A DNA stretch of 64,000 nt from Streptomyces sp. A2-16 (GCF_018128905.1 NZ_CP063808.1:5766001-5830000), one strand, 5' to 3'. Positions 16,370-25,917 are shown, counted from the stretch's first letter. The notes: generated by a model not told the origin, from the letters alone. Numbers and translations: made by a program.

Positions 16370-17548
16370 ATGCAGGTGACAGCGATCAGGCGGTGGGCGG
16401 CCCGTCATGACCGGATCAGGGACGCGTTCCCCGCGCTGGTGCTGATGATCGTCGCCGTCGGCGCGGCGGCCGCGGGACAGTCCGGCTGGCATGCGCCCCG
16501 AGCGGCGGGGGTGGCCTGGACGGCGCTCTCCTGCGTCCCCCTCGTGTTCCGCAGCCGCCGGCCGCTGGCCGTGGTCGGTGCCACCCTGGCCGTCGATCTC
16601 ACCGCCATGGCGGTGGTGCCCGACCGCGTGTCGACCCCGGCGGCCAGTCTCGTCGCCCTGTACACGCTCGCGACCCTCAGCAGCCGGCGTACCGCCTGGA
16701 CCGTCGGCGTCCTCGCCGCTGTCGCGATCAGCGGTGTCTACGCGGCCACCCACGAGGAGCCGCTTCTTGTGGGGACCAGTCTGCTGCGGCTCGACTTCGC
16801 GATCGCCGCCACCGCCCTGGGCGACGCCGTGCGCAGTCGTCGGCAGCACCTCGCACGCGTCGAGGAGCGCGCGGAACGCGCCGAGCGCACCAGGGAGACG
16901 GAGGCACGGCGGCGCGTCACCGAGGAGCGGGTCCGCATCGCGCGCGAGCTGCACGACGTGGTGGCCCACCACATCACCCTCGTCAACGCCCAGGCGGGGG
17001 TGGCCCATCATCTCCTGCGCACCGACCCCGACCGCGCCTACGAGGCCTTGGCCCACATCAAGGAGACCAGCCGTGCCGCGCTGGACGAACTGCGGGCCAC
17101 CGTGGGCCTGTTGCGCCAGCCTGACGACGCGCCCGACTCCCGGGCGCCCCTTCCCGGGCTCGCCGACCTCGACGCCCTGATCGGCGGCATCCGGGCGGGC
17201 GGTCTGTCCGTGACGGTGGCCCGCACCGGCCTGGCCCGCCCTGTGGCTCCGGCGACCGATCTGACGGCGTACCGCATCATCCAGGAGTCCCTCACCAACA
17301 CGCACAAGCACGCCCGGGCGGCGCACGCCGACGTGACCCTCGACTACGGGGCCGCGACCCTGCGCGTCACCGTCACCGACGACGGCCGGTCCGACGCCGC
17401 CAAGGGCCCGGGCACCGGCCACGGGCTGATCGGCATGCGCGAGCGCGCCACCGCCATCGGCGGCACCCTCAGCTGCGGCAGGCAACCCGGCGGCGGCTTC
17501 GAGGTCGTCGCCGAACTGCCGCTGTCGCTCACCCCCGCGACCGCCTGA
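16370..17548 (+). CDS. NarL-type sensor histidine kinase
   Basis: A 392-residue kinase. The first 155 residues form about four to five membrane helices with short loops and no large sensor domain, as in many Streptomyces orphan-type kinases. The HisKA_3 dimerisation domain holds the phospho-acceptor H195 in ARELHDVVAHH. The HATPase_c domain shows the N box (IIQESLTNTHKHA), then VTDDGRSD and GTGHGLIGMRERA. A GTGAGG ribosome-binding site precedes the ATG. Pairs with the response regulator 19 bp downstream. It has no GAF or haem domain, so it is not a DosS-like oxygen sensor. Confidence 0.93.
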   Translation: MQVTAIRRWAARHDRIRDAFPALVLMIVAVGAAAAGQSGWHAPRAAGVAWTALSCVPLVFRSRRPLAVVGATLAVDLTAMAVVPDRVSTPAASLVALYTLATLSSRRTAWTVGVLAAVAISGVYAATHEEPLLVGTSLLRLDFAIAATALGDAVRSRRQHLARVEERAERAERTRETEARRRVTEERVRIARELHDVVAHHITLVNAQAGVAHHLLRTDPDRAYEALAHIKETSRAALDELRATVGLLRQPDDAPDSRAPLPGLADLDALIGGIRAGGLSVTVARTGLARPVAPATDLTAYRIIQESLTNTHKHARAAHADVTLDYGAATLRVTVTDDGRSDAAKGPGTGHGLIGMRERATAIGGTLSCGRQPGGGFEVVAELPLSLTPATA

Positions 17549-17567
17549 CTCCGAGGAAACGCCTCCC

Positions 17568-18245
17568 ATGACGATTCGTGTACTGCTCGCCGACGACCAG
17601 GCCTTGCTGCGCGGCACCTTCCGCCTGCTCATCGACGCCCAGCCGGACATGGAGGTGGTCGGCGAGGCCGCCGACGGGCGCGAGGCGGTTCGGCTGGCCC
17701 GCTCCGAGCGGGCCGACGTGGTGGTCATGGACATCCGCATGCCCGAGGTCGACGGCATCGAGGCCACCCGGCTCATCGACCGGGACGAGGACCTGGCCGG
17801 AGTGAAGGTCCTCGTCCTGACCACCTTCGAGGTGGACGAGTTCGTCATCGAGGCGCTCCGGGCGGGCGCGAGCGGCTTCCTCGGCAAAGGGGTGGAACCG
17901 GCGCAGCTCCTCGACGCCATCCGACTCGTGAAGGCCGACGAGGCGTTGCTGTCGCCCGCGGCCACCAAGAGTCTCATCGGCCGTGTCATGGCCCAGCCCG
18001 CCGCGGGCGACCTCGCCGACCCCGGCCGGCTGGCCGCGCTCACGCCCCGGGAACGGGAGGTGATGTCCCTGGTGGCCAACGGCCTGTCCAACGACGAGAT
18101 CGCCGAACGCCTCTTCGTCACTCCGGTCACCGTCAAGACCCACGCCAACCGTGCCATGGCCAAGCTCGGCGCCCGCGACCGCGCCCAACTCGTCGTCATC
18201 GCCTACGAGACGGGGCTGGTCCGCGCCGGAGAGCGGCAGGGCTGA
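17568..18245 (+). CDS. NarL/LuxR-type response regulator
   Basis: A 225-residue regulator. Receiver domain 1-120: acidic pair D9/D10, phospho-acceptor D55 in VVMDIRMPEVDG, switch Thr in LVLTTFEVD, and K107 in GFLGKG. LuxR-type helix-turn-helix at about 155-215 (LTPREREVMSLVANGLSNDEIAERLFVT split over two helices, then VKTHANRAMAKL). Cognate partner of the kinase just upstream. Target genes are unknown; the membrane protein downstream is one possibility. Confidence 0.95.
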   Translation: MTIRVLLADDQALLRGTFRLLIDAQPDMEVVGEAADGREAVRLARSERADVVVMDIRMPEVDGIEATRLIDRDEDLAGVKVLVLTTFEVDEFVIEALRAGASGFLGKGVEPAQLLDAIRLVKADEALLSPAATKSLIGRVMAQPAAGDLADPGRLAALTPREREVMSLVANGLSNDEIAERLFVTPVTVKTHANRAMAKLGARDRAQLVVIAYETGLVRAGERQG

Positions 18246-18336
18246 ACGCACCCGCGCTGCGCCACGCGATCATCACGCCCTACCCTTCCTCTGTTCGAAA
18301 CACTGACGGACACCGGGTCGAGGCGGGGGAACAGAC

Positions 18337-19467
18337 ATGGCATATCGGCGCGCGGTGATACCGGCCCTGGTCGGCGCTCTGCTGATCACGCTGCTGCTGT
18401 GGTGGGCGGGGGCCAGTGCGCAGGCGCTGCAACTGCGCGGGAGCACCAGCGTGTTCGACGTCGACTCCGTGAACGAACTGCGGCGGTGGCTCACTCCCTG
18501 GTCGTACGACTCCTCGGCGGCCCTGTCCTCCGACGGAACCTCGGGCACGGACCCGGGCCAGGGCACCCGGTACGCCGATCTGTACGGCACCGCGATGCAG
18601 ATCAGGTTCGTGGCCCTGTTCGCGTTCTTCCTGGCGGGCGCGCTGCTCCTGCTGCGCAGGATCCCGCCGGCACAGGGCCGCACGCCGGCCGCGGTGCTCG
18701 CGCTGTGGGCCTGGGGGCCGGTCGCGGCGACCCTGGCCGTGACGGTGTCCGCGCCCTGGCTGATCGCGTCCCGGGGGCGCGGCAGTTACCGGGTGCTGCC
18801 GCAGCTGGCCGGGGTGATCGCGTCGAGCGGGCCGGTCGCGGTGTTCGCGGGCCTGTTCACGGCGCTGCTCACGGTGGCGGTGGCCCGTGTCGCCGCCAAG
18901 GGCGCGGACCGACTGCCCCGCCGCGATGTGCCGCCGCGCGCCGCCCGTCTCGCCGCGAGCGTCGGTACGGCGGTGGAAGCGCTGTCGCTGGTGGTTCTGT
19001 CGTACCAGTCGGTGGCGGCCTGGATCCAGACCTCGTTCAGCGGCTCGGGTCTGCTGTCCGAGCCCGGGGACCTGCTGCGCCAGTGGCTGCTGCTGGGCGC
19101 GTGGGCCGGCCCGTCGACCATGTCCCTCGGCCACTGGCTGCTGTACCGGGTCGCCGACGTGCTGCTGCTGGCGGTGGTGTGGTGGTCGCTGCGGCTGCTG
19201 CCCGGTCTGCTCACCCGGACCACCGCCCCGGCGATGGCCGCGGGCGCGGTCTGCGCGACCGTGCTGGGACTGCTCGCGAGCCAGGTCCTGCGCATGGCGG
19301 TCGACGACACCGCCGCCGTGTGGGGTCCCGTCCACATGCTCTCGCCGCTCGGCACGGGCGTCCCCGCCGCCCTCACCGTCGGCGTCACGGCAGGGCTCGC
19401 GGCCCTCGCGACCCTGCACCTGGCCGGGGACCGTGACCCTCTCCCGTCGCCGGTTGTGCCGGTCTGA
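18337..19467 (+). CDS. Streptomyces-type multi-pass membrane protein of unknown function
   Basis: A 376-residue protein with about eight hydrophobic segments: near residues 6-27, 88-108, 118-140, 155-183, 210-230, 270-290, 300-322 and 345-365. Between the first and second lies a polar stretch of about 60 residues (SSAALSSDGTSGTDPGQG) predicted outside. I recognise no catalytic or transport motif. It follows the two-component pair by 91 bp in the same direction. Confidence 0.75.
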   Translation: MAYRRAVIPALVGALLITLLLWWAGASAQALQLRGSTSVFDVDSVNELRRWLTPWSYDSSAALSSDGTSGTDPGQGTRYADLYGTAMQIRFVALFAFFLAGALLLLRRIPPAQGRTPAAVLALWAWGPVAATLAVTVSAPWLIASRGRGSYRVLPQLAGVIASSGPVAVFAGLFTALLTVAVARVAAKGADRLPRRDVPPRAARLAASVGTAVEALSLVVLSYQSVAAWIQTSFSGSGLLSEPGDLLRQWLLLGAWAGPSTMSLGHWLLYRVADVLLLAVVWWSLRLLPGLLTRTTAPAMAAGAVCATVLGLLASQVLRMAVDDTAAVWGPVHMLSPLGTGVPAALTVGVTAGLAALATLHLAGDRDPLPSPVVPV

Positions 19468-19488
19468 GTCCGTTGGCAGCATGCCCGG

Positions 19489-20196
19489 ATGCACATCGAC
19501 ACCGCGTACGAGGGACCCCTCGGCGACTACTTCGCCGACAACGCGACCGACGGCCCCTACAACGCCCACACCGACCGGCCCGCCCTGTTCGCCCTGGCCG
19601 GTGACGTCACCGGGCTGCGCGTCCTGGACGTCGGCTGCGGCGCCGGGCACTACATCGCGGAGCTGCGGACACGAGGCGCGGCCGAGGTGGTCGGCGTCGA
19701 GGGCAGCGCGACGCTGCTGCGCCATGCCCGCGACCGTGTCGGCGAGGACGACGCGGTCACCCTGCACCGGCACGACCTGGAGGAACCGCTCGACTTCCTC
19801 CCGGACGACTGCTTCGACCTGGTGGTGGCGGCCCTGGTCCACCATCACCTGGAGGGCCGTCGGCAACTGCTGGCCGAGGCGCACCGCGTCCTGCGTCCCG
19901 GCGGGGCCCTGCTCCTGTCCACCGTCCACCCGACCGCCGACTGGGTCTGGCACGGCGGCTCCTACTTCGACGAGGACCGCGTCGAGACGCGGTTCGGGGA
20001 CAGCGGTGCCACGCACTCCTACCGCCGCATGACGATGCAGACCTTCCTGGGTGAACTCCTCGAGGCCGGGTTCGCATTGGAGCGGTTCGTGGAGCCACGG
20101 GCCACGGAGGCGGCGCGCCGCGTCGACGAGAGCCGCTATCTCAAGACGCATCGGACACCGTTCTTCGTCGCTGTCCGCATGCGGAAGGGCCAGTGA
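19489..20196 (+). CDS. Class I SAM-dependent methyltransferase
   Basis: A 235-residue Rossmann-fold methyltransferase. The SAM-binding motif I is VLDVGCGAGHY (about residues 45-55), the acidic motif II end is VVGVEGS, motif III/IV region is DLVVAALVHHHLEG, and RVLRPGGALLLST closes the fold. UbiE/ubiG-like small-molecule methyltransferase; acceptor unknown. Its TGA is immediately followed, with no gap, by the stop codon of the convergent F420-type oxidoreductase gene. Confidence 0.9.
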   Translation: MHIDTAYEGPLGDYFADNATDGPYNAHTDRPALFALAGDVTGLRVLDVGCGAGHYIAELRTRGAAEVVGVEGSATLLRHARDRVGEDDAVTLHRHDLEEPLDFLPDDCFDLVVAALVHHHLEGRRQLLAEAHRVLRPGGALLLSTVHPTADWVWHGGSYFDEDRVETRFGDSGATHSYRRMTMQTFLGELLEAGFALERFVEPRATEAARRVDESRYLKTHRTPFFVAVRMRKGQ

Positions 20197-21141
20197 TCAG
20201 CGGCCCGTGGCCGCGTCCACGCGTCGCATCACTTCGCGGCAGAACGCTCCGACGCCGTCCGGGTCGTCGATGAACTGGTTCGGTTTGACGCAGAACGTGG
20301 TGAAGCCCTGTTCCAGCTGTTCCGGTATCGAGGCGAGGGCCGCGCCGAGGTCGGCCGGGGAGTGGTCGTCGGGGAAGACGGGAGCGGTGCCGCCGATCAT
20401 CTCCAGCTCGGCGGCGTCCCGGCCGGCTGCGGTCATCGCCTCCTTCAGCGTGTGCAGGTCCTCCGGGGTGGGGCGGCCCAGGGGGTGGAAGCCGTGGCCG
20501 TGCTCGACCAGTCGGCGCAGGACGGGACCATGCAGGCGTTGTCCGCCGAACCACAGTCTCGGGCCCTCGGGGCGGTACGCCTTGGGCTCGAAGTACACGT
20601 CCCGGAAGGGGTAGTGCTCGCCGTCGTGGGAGATCGGCGAGGGCCCCCATGCCGCGGCCCAGACCCGCAGATGCTCGTCGAGGAGCCGTCCGCGTCGGCC
20701 GAAGGGCACGCCCAGCGCGTCGTACTCGTCCCTGCTCCAGCTGACGGTGGGCTGGACGACCAGCCGCCCCTCGCTGAGCAGGTCGAGCGTGCCGAGCTCG
20801 CGGGCGAGCAGCAGCGGGTGCCGCAGCGGTGCGAGGACGGCCGCGGCGGCGAGGCGCAGCCGGGAGGTGACCGAGGCGATGGCCGCGAGCAGGAGCAGGG
20901 AGGCGGGCCAGGGGGTGAAGGGGTCCTGGTTGCCGGGGAGCGCGTAGTCGCGGGGGTTGCCCATGATTCCGGCGGCTGCCGCGTCGGGACCGAGGACGAC
21001 GTGTTCGCTGACCATGACCGCGTCGAACCCGGCGTCCTCCGCCTCGCGGGCCCAGCGCACGGCGGCCGGCAGGTCGGCACGGCCGCCGGTCAGGGTCCAG
21101 TTCTCGCCGAGGACGAGCAGCATGCGGGGGTGGGGTGCCAA
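20197..21141 (-). CDS. LLM-class F420-dependent oxidoreductase
   Basis: A 314-residue luciferase-like TIM-barrel protein. A TTG at 21141 is taken as start because AAGGAG lies six bases upstream; the ATG at 21123 would be too far away. Family signs are the AREAEDAGFDAVMVSEHV opening, AAIASVTSRLRLAAAAVLAPLRHPLLLARELGTLD, and GPRLWFGGQR. F420 (rather than FMN) use is inferred from actinobacterial relatives. It is the last gene of a five-gene minus-strand operon, 28 bp after the amidohydrolase, and should oxidise or reduce an imported compound or its product. Confidence 0.88.
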   Translation of the reverse strand: MAPHPRMLLVLGENWTLTGGRADLPAAVRWAREAEDAGFDAVMVSEHVVLGPDAAAAGIMGNPRDYALPGNQDPFTPWPASLLLLAAIASVTSRLRLAAAAVLAPLRHPLLLARELGTLDLLSEGRLVVQPTVSWSRDEYDALGVPFGRRGRLLDEHLRVWAAAWGPSPISHDGEHYPFRDVYFEPKAYRPEGPRLWFGGQRLHGPVLRRLVEHGHGFHPLGRPTPEDLHTLKEAMTAAGRDAAELEMIGGTAPVFPDDHSPADLGAALASIPEQLEQGFTTFCVKPNQFIDDPDGVGAFCREVMRRVDAATGR

Positions 21142-21169
21142 CTCCGGCTCCTTCTGTACGAGTTCGGGC

Positions 21170-22867
21170 TCAGCGTTCGTGGACGACCGTGCCGTCGAAG
21201 ACGGTGAGGTCGACCTGTACGTCGGTGATGCCGTGCGGGTCCAGGTCCAGGAGCGGGCGGTCCAGGACGCACAGGTCGGCGACCTTGCCGGGCTCGACGG
21301 TGCCCTTCCAGTCGTCGGCGAAGTCCTGCCACGCGGGAGTGGCGGTGTAGGCGCGCAGGGCCTCGGCGAGGGTCACCCGCTGTTCGGGACCGCTCGTGCG
21401 GCCGCTGGCCCGGGACTCGCGCAGCATCATCGCGGCGACGCCCTGCCTCCAGTCGGGTTCCGTGATGGGCGCGTCCGAGCTCGCGCACACGCGGACCCCG
21501 GCCTCGATCGCGGTCCGTACCGGCCACTGGTAGGCGGAGCGCTCCGGGCCCACGACCTCGTCCATCAGATCGGAGATCGTCCACTTGATGGCCGGGTTCA
21601 TGTTGACGCCGTAGCCGTGCGCGGCCAGCTTCGCCAGGCTGTCGGCGCCGATGAAGTCACCGTGGATGACGTAGTGCCGGGCGTCGGGGCGGGGCGCGGC
21701 GGTGTGCGCGGCGACGAAGGCGTCCACCACGGTGTCGATGGCGCGGTCGCCGGTGACGTGCACGCCGAGCTGGAAGCCGGCCCGGTGCGCGACGCCGATC
21801 ATGTCGCGCAGTTCCTCCACCTGGAGTGCGGGGGTGTCGCCGTGCACGCACAGGGCGCCGTGGCCGCCCTCCGGGTAGGGCTCGTTCATCCAGGCCGTAC
21901 GGTTCGGCGGCACCCCGTCGGCGAAGATCTTGACGCCGATGGCGTTCAGCCGGCGGGCGTCGGCCGAGGTGGGGCGGCGCAGTTCCTCCAGGCCCTTGCG
22001 CAGGTCGTCGGCGGAGCCGCCCATGGGGGCGGGCAGCAGCAACACGCTGACGCGGGCGTCGAGTTCGCCTGCCGCGACGAGTTCGGCGTACGCCGTCCAG
22101 TTGTCGGTGGCCAGGCCGCCGAACAGGGTGCCGGCGCCGCCGGGGCCGAGGCCGGGCTCGGTGTAGCTGGTGATGCCGCGTGCGTGCAGTTCGCGCACCA
22201 CGCCCTGGACGGCCAGGCGGCGCTGGGCGATCGTCGGGGTGGGGAGGGAGGCCTGGAGGAGTTGCTGGGCGGCCTCGCGCAGGATACCGGTGGGCTCCGC
22301 GTGGGCGTCGCGGTCGATGACTCCGCCCGGTGGAGGTGTGCTGCCCGCGTCGATGCCGCACCGGCGCAGGGCCTCGCTGTTGGCCCACACCATGTGGGAG
22401 GAGAAGTCGGTGAGGCACACCGGGTGGTGCGGGGCGACGGCGTCCAGGTCGCGGCGGTGCGGGAAGCGGCGCGGGTCGGCGAGGCATTCGGTGAGGTAGC
22501 CGGGGTCCCAGCCCAGCCCGATGATCCACTCCCCCGGGCGGGCCGCGGATGCCGCCGTGCGTACCGCCGCGGCGATGTCGGCGATCGAGCTCACGGTGGG
22601 GTGGCCGACGTCGATGGCGAAGGGCGGCTTGGTCATGCCGTAGGCGGCGCCGTGCAGATGGGAGTCGTTGAGGCCGGGGAGCACGGTGCGGCCGGCGAGT
22701 TCGACGACCCGCGTGCCGGGGCCGGCCAGGGCGCGCATCTCGCTGTCGCTGCCCGTGGCGACGATGTCCCGTCCGCGTACGGCGACGCCCTCGGTGACCG
22801 TGAAGTCGCGGTCGACGGTGAGGACCTGACCGCCGGTCAGAACGAGCGTGGGCGCGGATCCGCGCAT
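21170..22867 (-). CDS. YtcJ-like amidohydrolase family protein
   Basis: A 565-residue metal-dependent hydrolase. AGAGGT precedes the ATG. Metal-site motifs are visible in family order: NDSHLHG (after the composite beta domain, about residue 67), the HVTGDRAID motif, VIHGDF, and SSDAPI carrying the catalytic Asp. Closest to the YtcJ/AepA/N-substituted formamide deformylase group. It is cytoplasmic (no signal peptide) and lies 69 bp downstream of the ABC permease gene on the same strand, so it probably processes the imported solute by cleaving an amide or cyclic amide. Confidence 0.88.
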   Translation of the reverse strand: MRGSAPTLVLTGGQVLTVDRDFTVTEGVAVRGRDIVATGSDSEMRALAGPGTRVVELAGRTVLPGLNDSHLHGAAYGMTKPPFAIDVGHPTVSSIADIAAAVRTAASAARPGEWIIGLGWDPGYLTECLADPRRFPHRRDLDAVAPHHPVCLTDFSSHMVWANSEALRRCGIDAGSTPPPGGVIDRDAHAEPTGILREAAQQLLQASLPTPTIAQRRLAVQGVVRELHARGITSYTEPGLGPGGAGTLFGGLATDNWTAYAELVAAGELDARVSVLLLPAPMGGSADDLRKGLEELRRPTSADARRLNAIGVKIFADGVPPNRTAWMNEPYPEGGHGALCVHGDTPALQVEELRDMIGVAHRAGFQLGVHVTGDRAIDTVVDAFVAAHTAAPRPDARHYVIHGDFIGADSLAKLAAHGYGVNMNPAIKWTISDLMDEVVGPERSAYQWPVRTAIEAGVRVCASSDAPITEPDWRQGVAAMMLRESRASGRTSGPEQRVTLAEALRAYTATPAWQDFADDWKGTVEPGKVADLCVLDRPLLDLDPHGITDVQVDLTVFDGTVVHER

Positions 22868-22936
22868 GGGGACCTCTTTCGGAATCGGGGAGGGAAAGGG
22901 GGGAGGGGGGAACGGGGGGAAGGGGAGCCGGGACGG

Positions 22937-23917
22937 TCAACGGGCGGCGCGTGGCGCGAAGTACGCCAGTGCCGCGCCCGCGACGAGGGCGGTGCCCTGG
23001 GCCATCTGCTGCCAGAAGGTGGGCACGTCCAGCAGTGTGAGGCCGTTCTGGAGGCAGCCCAGGAACAGCACGCCGAGCAGCACACCGAGAATCGAGCCGG
23101 AACCGCCGGTGAGCGCGACCCCGCCCACCAGTACGGCGGTGAGCACGGCCAGTTCGAAGCCGCTGCCCGAGGTTCCGGAGACCACGCTGTCCAGCACCGA
23201 CGCCTTGATCGCCCCGGCGAGGGCCGCCGCGACGCCGGTGACCACGAACAGGGCGAAGGGAGTACGGCGGACGTCGACACCGGAGAGGTGGGCGGCCTCC
23301 CGGTTGACGCCGATGGCGAAGACGTGCCGGCCGGCCGGAGTGAGCGCGAGGAACAGGGCGCCGGCGACCAGGACCAGCGCGGCGACGACCACCGGTGCGG
23401 CGACGCCTGCGATCCGTGCCCCGCCCAGCCAGGCGAAGCCGGTCCCGAATCCGCTCAGCGGCAGCGGGAAGAGCTGTTGGGCCAGGCCCCGTACGGCGGT
23501 CAGCATGCCCAGGGTGACGATGAACGCGGACAGGCCGAGGTAGCAGCACAGCAGGCCGTTCACCGCGCCCACCACCGCTCCGGCGGCCAGCGCGCCCGCG
23601 ACGGCGACGACCGGCGACTGTCCCTGCCCGGCGAGCCATCCCCCGATCAGGCCGCCGAGGGCGAGCGTGGAGCCGACCGACAGGTCGAGGTAGCCGCTGA
23701 TGACCAGCAGCGCCGACGGCACCGCCACGATGGCCAGGGTGGCGGCGTCGGTGGCGATGCCCCGCAGGTTCGCCGGGTCGAGGAAGGTGCCGGTGGACAG
23801 CTGGAAGACCAGGACCATCGCGGTGAGCACGACGATCAGCGGCTGCCGCCGCAGCCCGGCCACTCCGCCCGAGGCCAGCAGCCGGGGGCGGGTGAGAACG
23901 GAGTCGACGGTGGTCAT
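22937..23917 (-). CDS. RbsC-like ABC transporter permease
   Basis: A 326-residue integral membrane protein of the branched-chain/ribose permease family (BPD_transp_2), with about nine to ten hydrophobic segments. VISGYLDLSVGSTLALGG and GLSAFIVTLGMLTAVRGLAQ are typical of RbsC/XylH-type permeases, and GVDVRRTPFALFVVTGVAAALAG is the ATPase-contacting loop. Its ATG overlaps the stop of the ATPase gene (ATGA). A homodimer would form the channel for the solute captured by the Tat lipoprotein. Confidence 0.92.
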   Translation of the reverse strand: MTTVDSVLTRPRLLASGGVAGLRRQPLIVVLTAMVLVFQLSTGTFLDPANLRGIATDAATLAIVAVPSALLVISGYLDLSVGSTLALGGLIGGWLAGQGQSPVVAVAGALAAGAVVGAVNGLLCCYLGLSAFIVTLGMLTAVRGLAQQLFPLPLSGFGTGFAWLGGARIAGVAAPVVVAALVLVAGALFLALTPAGRHVFAIGVNREAAHLSGVDVRRTPFALFVVTGVAAALAGAIKASVLDSVVSGTSGSGFELAVLTAVLVGGVALTGGSGSILGVLLGVLFLGCLQNGLTLLDVPTFWQQMAQGTALVAGAALAYFAPRAAR

Positions 23918-25908
23918 GCTGCTCCTTCGGCGGGGGCGGCGGTGCGGGGACGGGTGTCCGGGGCGGAGGGGGCGTCGGTGCCGGGGCGGTGGTGGCCAGG
24001 GGGCGGGATGGTGGCCGTGCGGTCGACCGGCGGCGGGGCGGGGGCGGGACGGGGGTCCGGGGCCGAAGGAGCGTCGGTGGCGGGTCGGTGGTGGCCCGGG
24101 GGCGGGATGGTGGCCGTGCGGTCGACCGACGGCAGGGCGGGGGCAGGACGGGTGTCCGGGGCCGAAGGAGCGTCGGTGCCGGGGCAGTGGTGGCCCGGGG
24201 GCGGGATGGTGGCCGTGCGGTCGACCGACGGCAGGGCGGGACGGGGGTCCGGGGTGGGGGTGGTTTCGTCGCCGGTGGCTGGGGATCGGGCTGGAGCGGC
24301 AGTGACCTGTGTACGGCTGCCCGGAGCCGGAGCGGCCTCGTCGGTGTCGGCGTGACCGGTGCCGGAGGGGGGTGCGGTGCGGGGGTCGGTCTCGGCGCGG
24401 CGGGCCGTCCCGGTGTCGTGGACCGCGGACAGCAGGGCCTCTTCGGTAAGTTCGGCGCCGGTCAGCTCCCCCACGATCCGGCCCGCGGCGACGATCAGGC
24501 AGCGGTCCGCGAGGGTGACGACCTCCTCGGGGTCGCTCGAGGCGAACAGCACGGCCGTGCCCCGGTCGGCGCCGAGTGAGGACACCACGTCGTAGATCTC
24601 CTGACGGGCGCCCACGTCGACGCCCTGGGTGGGTTCGTCGAGCAGCAGGACGTCCACGTTCCGGGCTTCGTTGATCCACCGGCCGAGGACGAGTTTCTGC
24701 TGGTTGCCGCCGGAGAACGCGGCCGCCGGCAACCGGGGCCGGGCGGGTCGCAGTCCCACCGCCTCGGTGAGCGCCCCGAACACCCGGCGCTCGGCACCCA
24801 GTGCGCGCACCCCGGCGCGCGCGAGGGGCCGTACGGACGGCAGCAGTGCGTTGTCCTGGGCGCCGAGCCCCGGGAACAGCCCCTGGCGGCGCCGGTCGGC
24901 CGGCACGAGGGCGATCCCGGCGGCGAGCGCGTCGGCGGGCCGGGTGGGGGTCACAGCGTGTTCGCCGACGCGGACGGTCCCGCCGACGGCCCGGCGTCCG
25001 CCGTAGAGACTCTCCAGGATCCGGGTGCGTCCGGAGCCGATGAGCCCGAACAGCGCGACACGTTCTCCTGCCGCGACGGTGAGGCTCACCGGCCCGAAGC
25101 CGGGGCCGTGCAGACGGTCGACGGTGAGCCGGGGCGGGCCGGGGGGACGTACGGAGGCCTGGGACCGCTGCCGGGGCCGCTGGGCGGGCCGGCCGGCGAT
25201 GGCCTCGACGAGCTCGCGCCGGGTCTGTCCCGCTCCCACCGAGCGATGGGTCACCCGTCCGTCCCGCAGCACGGTCACCGCGTCCGCGAGCCGTTCGACC
25301 TCCGACAGCAGGTGGGTGACGTAGACGATGGCGAGCCCCTGGGTGCGCAGGTCCTCGACGCGTTCGGCCAGCGCGTCGCTCTCGGCTGCGGACAGCGCGG
25401 CAGTCGGCTCGTCCAGGACGAGGACGGCGGCGCTGCGACTGAGCGCCTTGGCGATCTCCACCAACTGCCGCTGACCCATGGGGAGTTCGCCGACCCGGTC
25501 GCGCGGGGAGCAGGAGGCGGCGACCCGTTCGAGCAGCCCGGCGGCGACCGTCTCCTGCGCGCGTCGGTCGATCCGGCCGAACCGCGTCCACTCCTGGCCG
25601 AGGAAGATGTTCTCCGTCACGGTGAGCGCGTCGACCACGCTCAGCGTCTGGAAGATGATCGCCACGCCGGCGTCGATCGACTCGCGCGGGCGGAGCCGGG
25701 TGTACGCGTTCCCGCCGACCTCGATCGTGCCCGCGTCCGGCGCGAAGGCACCGCCGAGGCATTTGATGAGGGTGGACTTGCCGGCGCCGTTGTGGCCGAG
25801 CAGGGCGTGGACCTGACCCATCGGCACGGTCAGGTCCACGCCGTCCAGGGCCCGCACCCCGCCGAAGGACTTGCTCAGTCCGCGGATGCGCAGGTTCACC
25901 GGGGTCAT
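23914..25908 (-). CDS. RbsA/MglA-like double ABC ATPase with repetitive C-terminal tail
   Basis: A 664-residue protein, about 150 longer than usual for the family. First ABC domain: Walker A GHNGAGKST (38-46), signature-like MGQRQ, Walker B VLVLDEPTAALS. Second ABC domain: degenerate Walker A GLIGSGRT, signature SGGNQQK, Walker B VLLLDEPTQGVD. It energises the adjoining permease. After about residue 500 the homology ends; a Pro/Thr/Asp-rich tail follows with three 33-residue repeats (about 554-652), each containing VDRTATIPPPGHH and TDAPSAPD. Overlaps the permease start by four bases. Confidence 0.9.
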   Translation of the reverse strand: MTPVNLRIRGLSKSFGGVRALDGVDLTVPMGQVHALLGHNGAGKSTLIKCLGGAFAPDAGTIEVGGNAYTRLRPRESIDAGVAIIFQTLSVVDALTVTENIFLGQEWTRFGRIDRRAQETVAAGLLERVAASCSPRDRVGELPMGQRQLVEIAKALSRSAAVLVLDEPTAALSAAESDALAERVEDLRTQGLAIVYVTHLLSEVERLADAVTVLRDGRVTHRSVGAGQTRRELVEAIAGRPAQRPRQRSQASVRPPGPPRLTVDRLHGPGFGPVSLTVAAGERVALFGLIGSGRTRILESLYGGRRAVGGTVRVGEHAVTPTRPADALAAGIALVPADRRRQGLFPGLGAQDNALLPSVRPLARAGVRALGAERRVFGALTEAVGLRPARPRLPAAAFSGGNQQKLVLGRWINEARNVDVLLLDEPTQGVDVGARQEIYDVVSSLGADRGTAVLFASSDPEEVVTLADRCLIVAAGRIVGELTGAELTEEALLSAVHDTGTARRAETDPRTAPPSGTGHADTDEAAPAPGSRTQVTAAPARSPATGDETTPTPDPRPALPSVDRTATIPPPGHHCPGTDAPSAPDTRPAPALPSVDRTATIPPPGHHRPATDAPSAPDPRPAPAPPPVDRTATIPPPGHHRPGTDAPSAPDTRPRTAAPAEGAA
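23950..24247 (-). repeat. Three tandem 99-bp coding repeats in the ABC ATPase gene
   Basis: The segment beginning GATGGTGGCCGTGCGG recurs at 24007, 24106 and 24205, an exact 99-bp period (33 codons). The copies differ at a few positions only. They encode the proline-rich end of the ATPase, so copy-number change keeps the frame. Confidence 0.85.
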
Positions 25909-25917
25909 GGCGGCCTC

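Noticed and set aside
16370..18245. Possible DosR/DosS pair for the island regulon
   Set aside because: The kinase has only membrane helices and no GAF or haem domain, and the locus lacks the DosR-box-like element; it looks like a common NarL-type pair.
23950..24247. CRISPR-like array
   Set aside because: The 99-bp units are contiguous, lack unique spacers and are in frame within a coding region; no cas genes are present.
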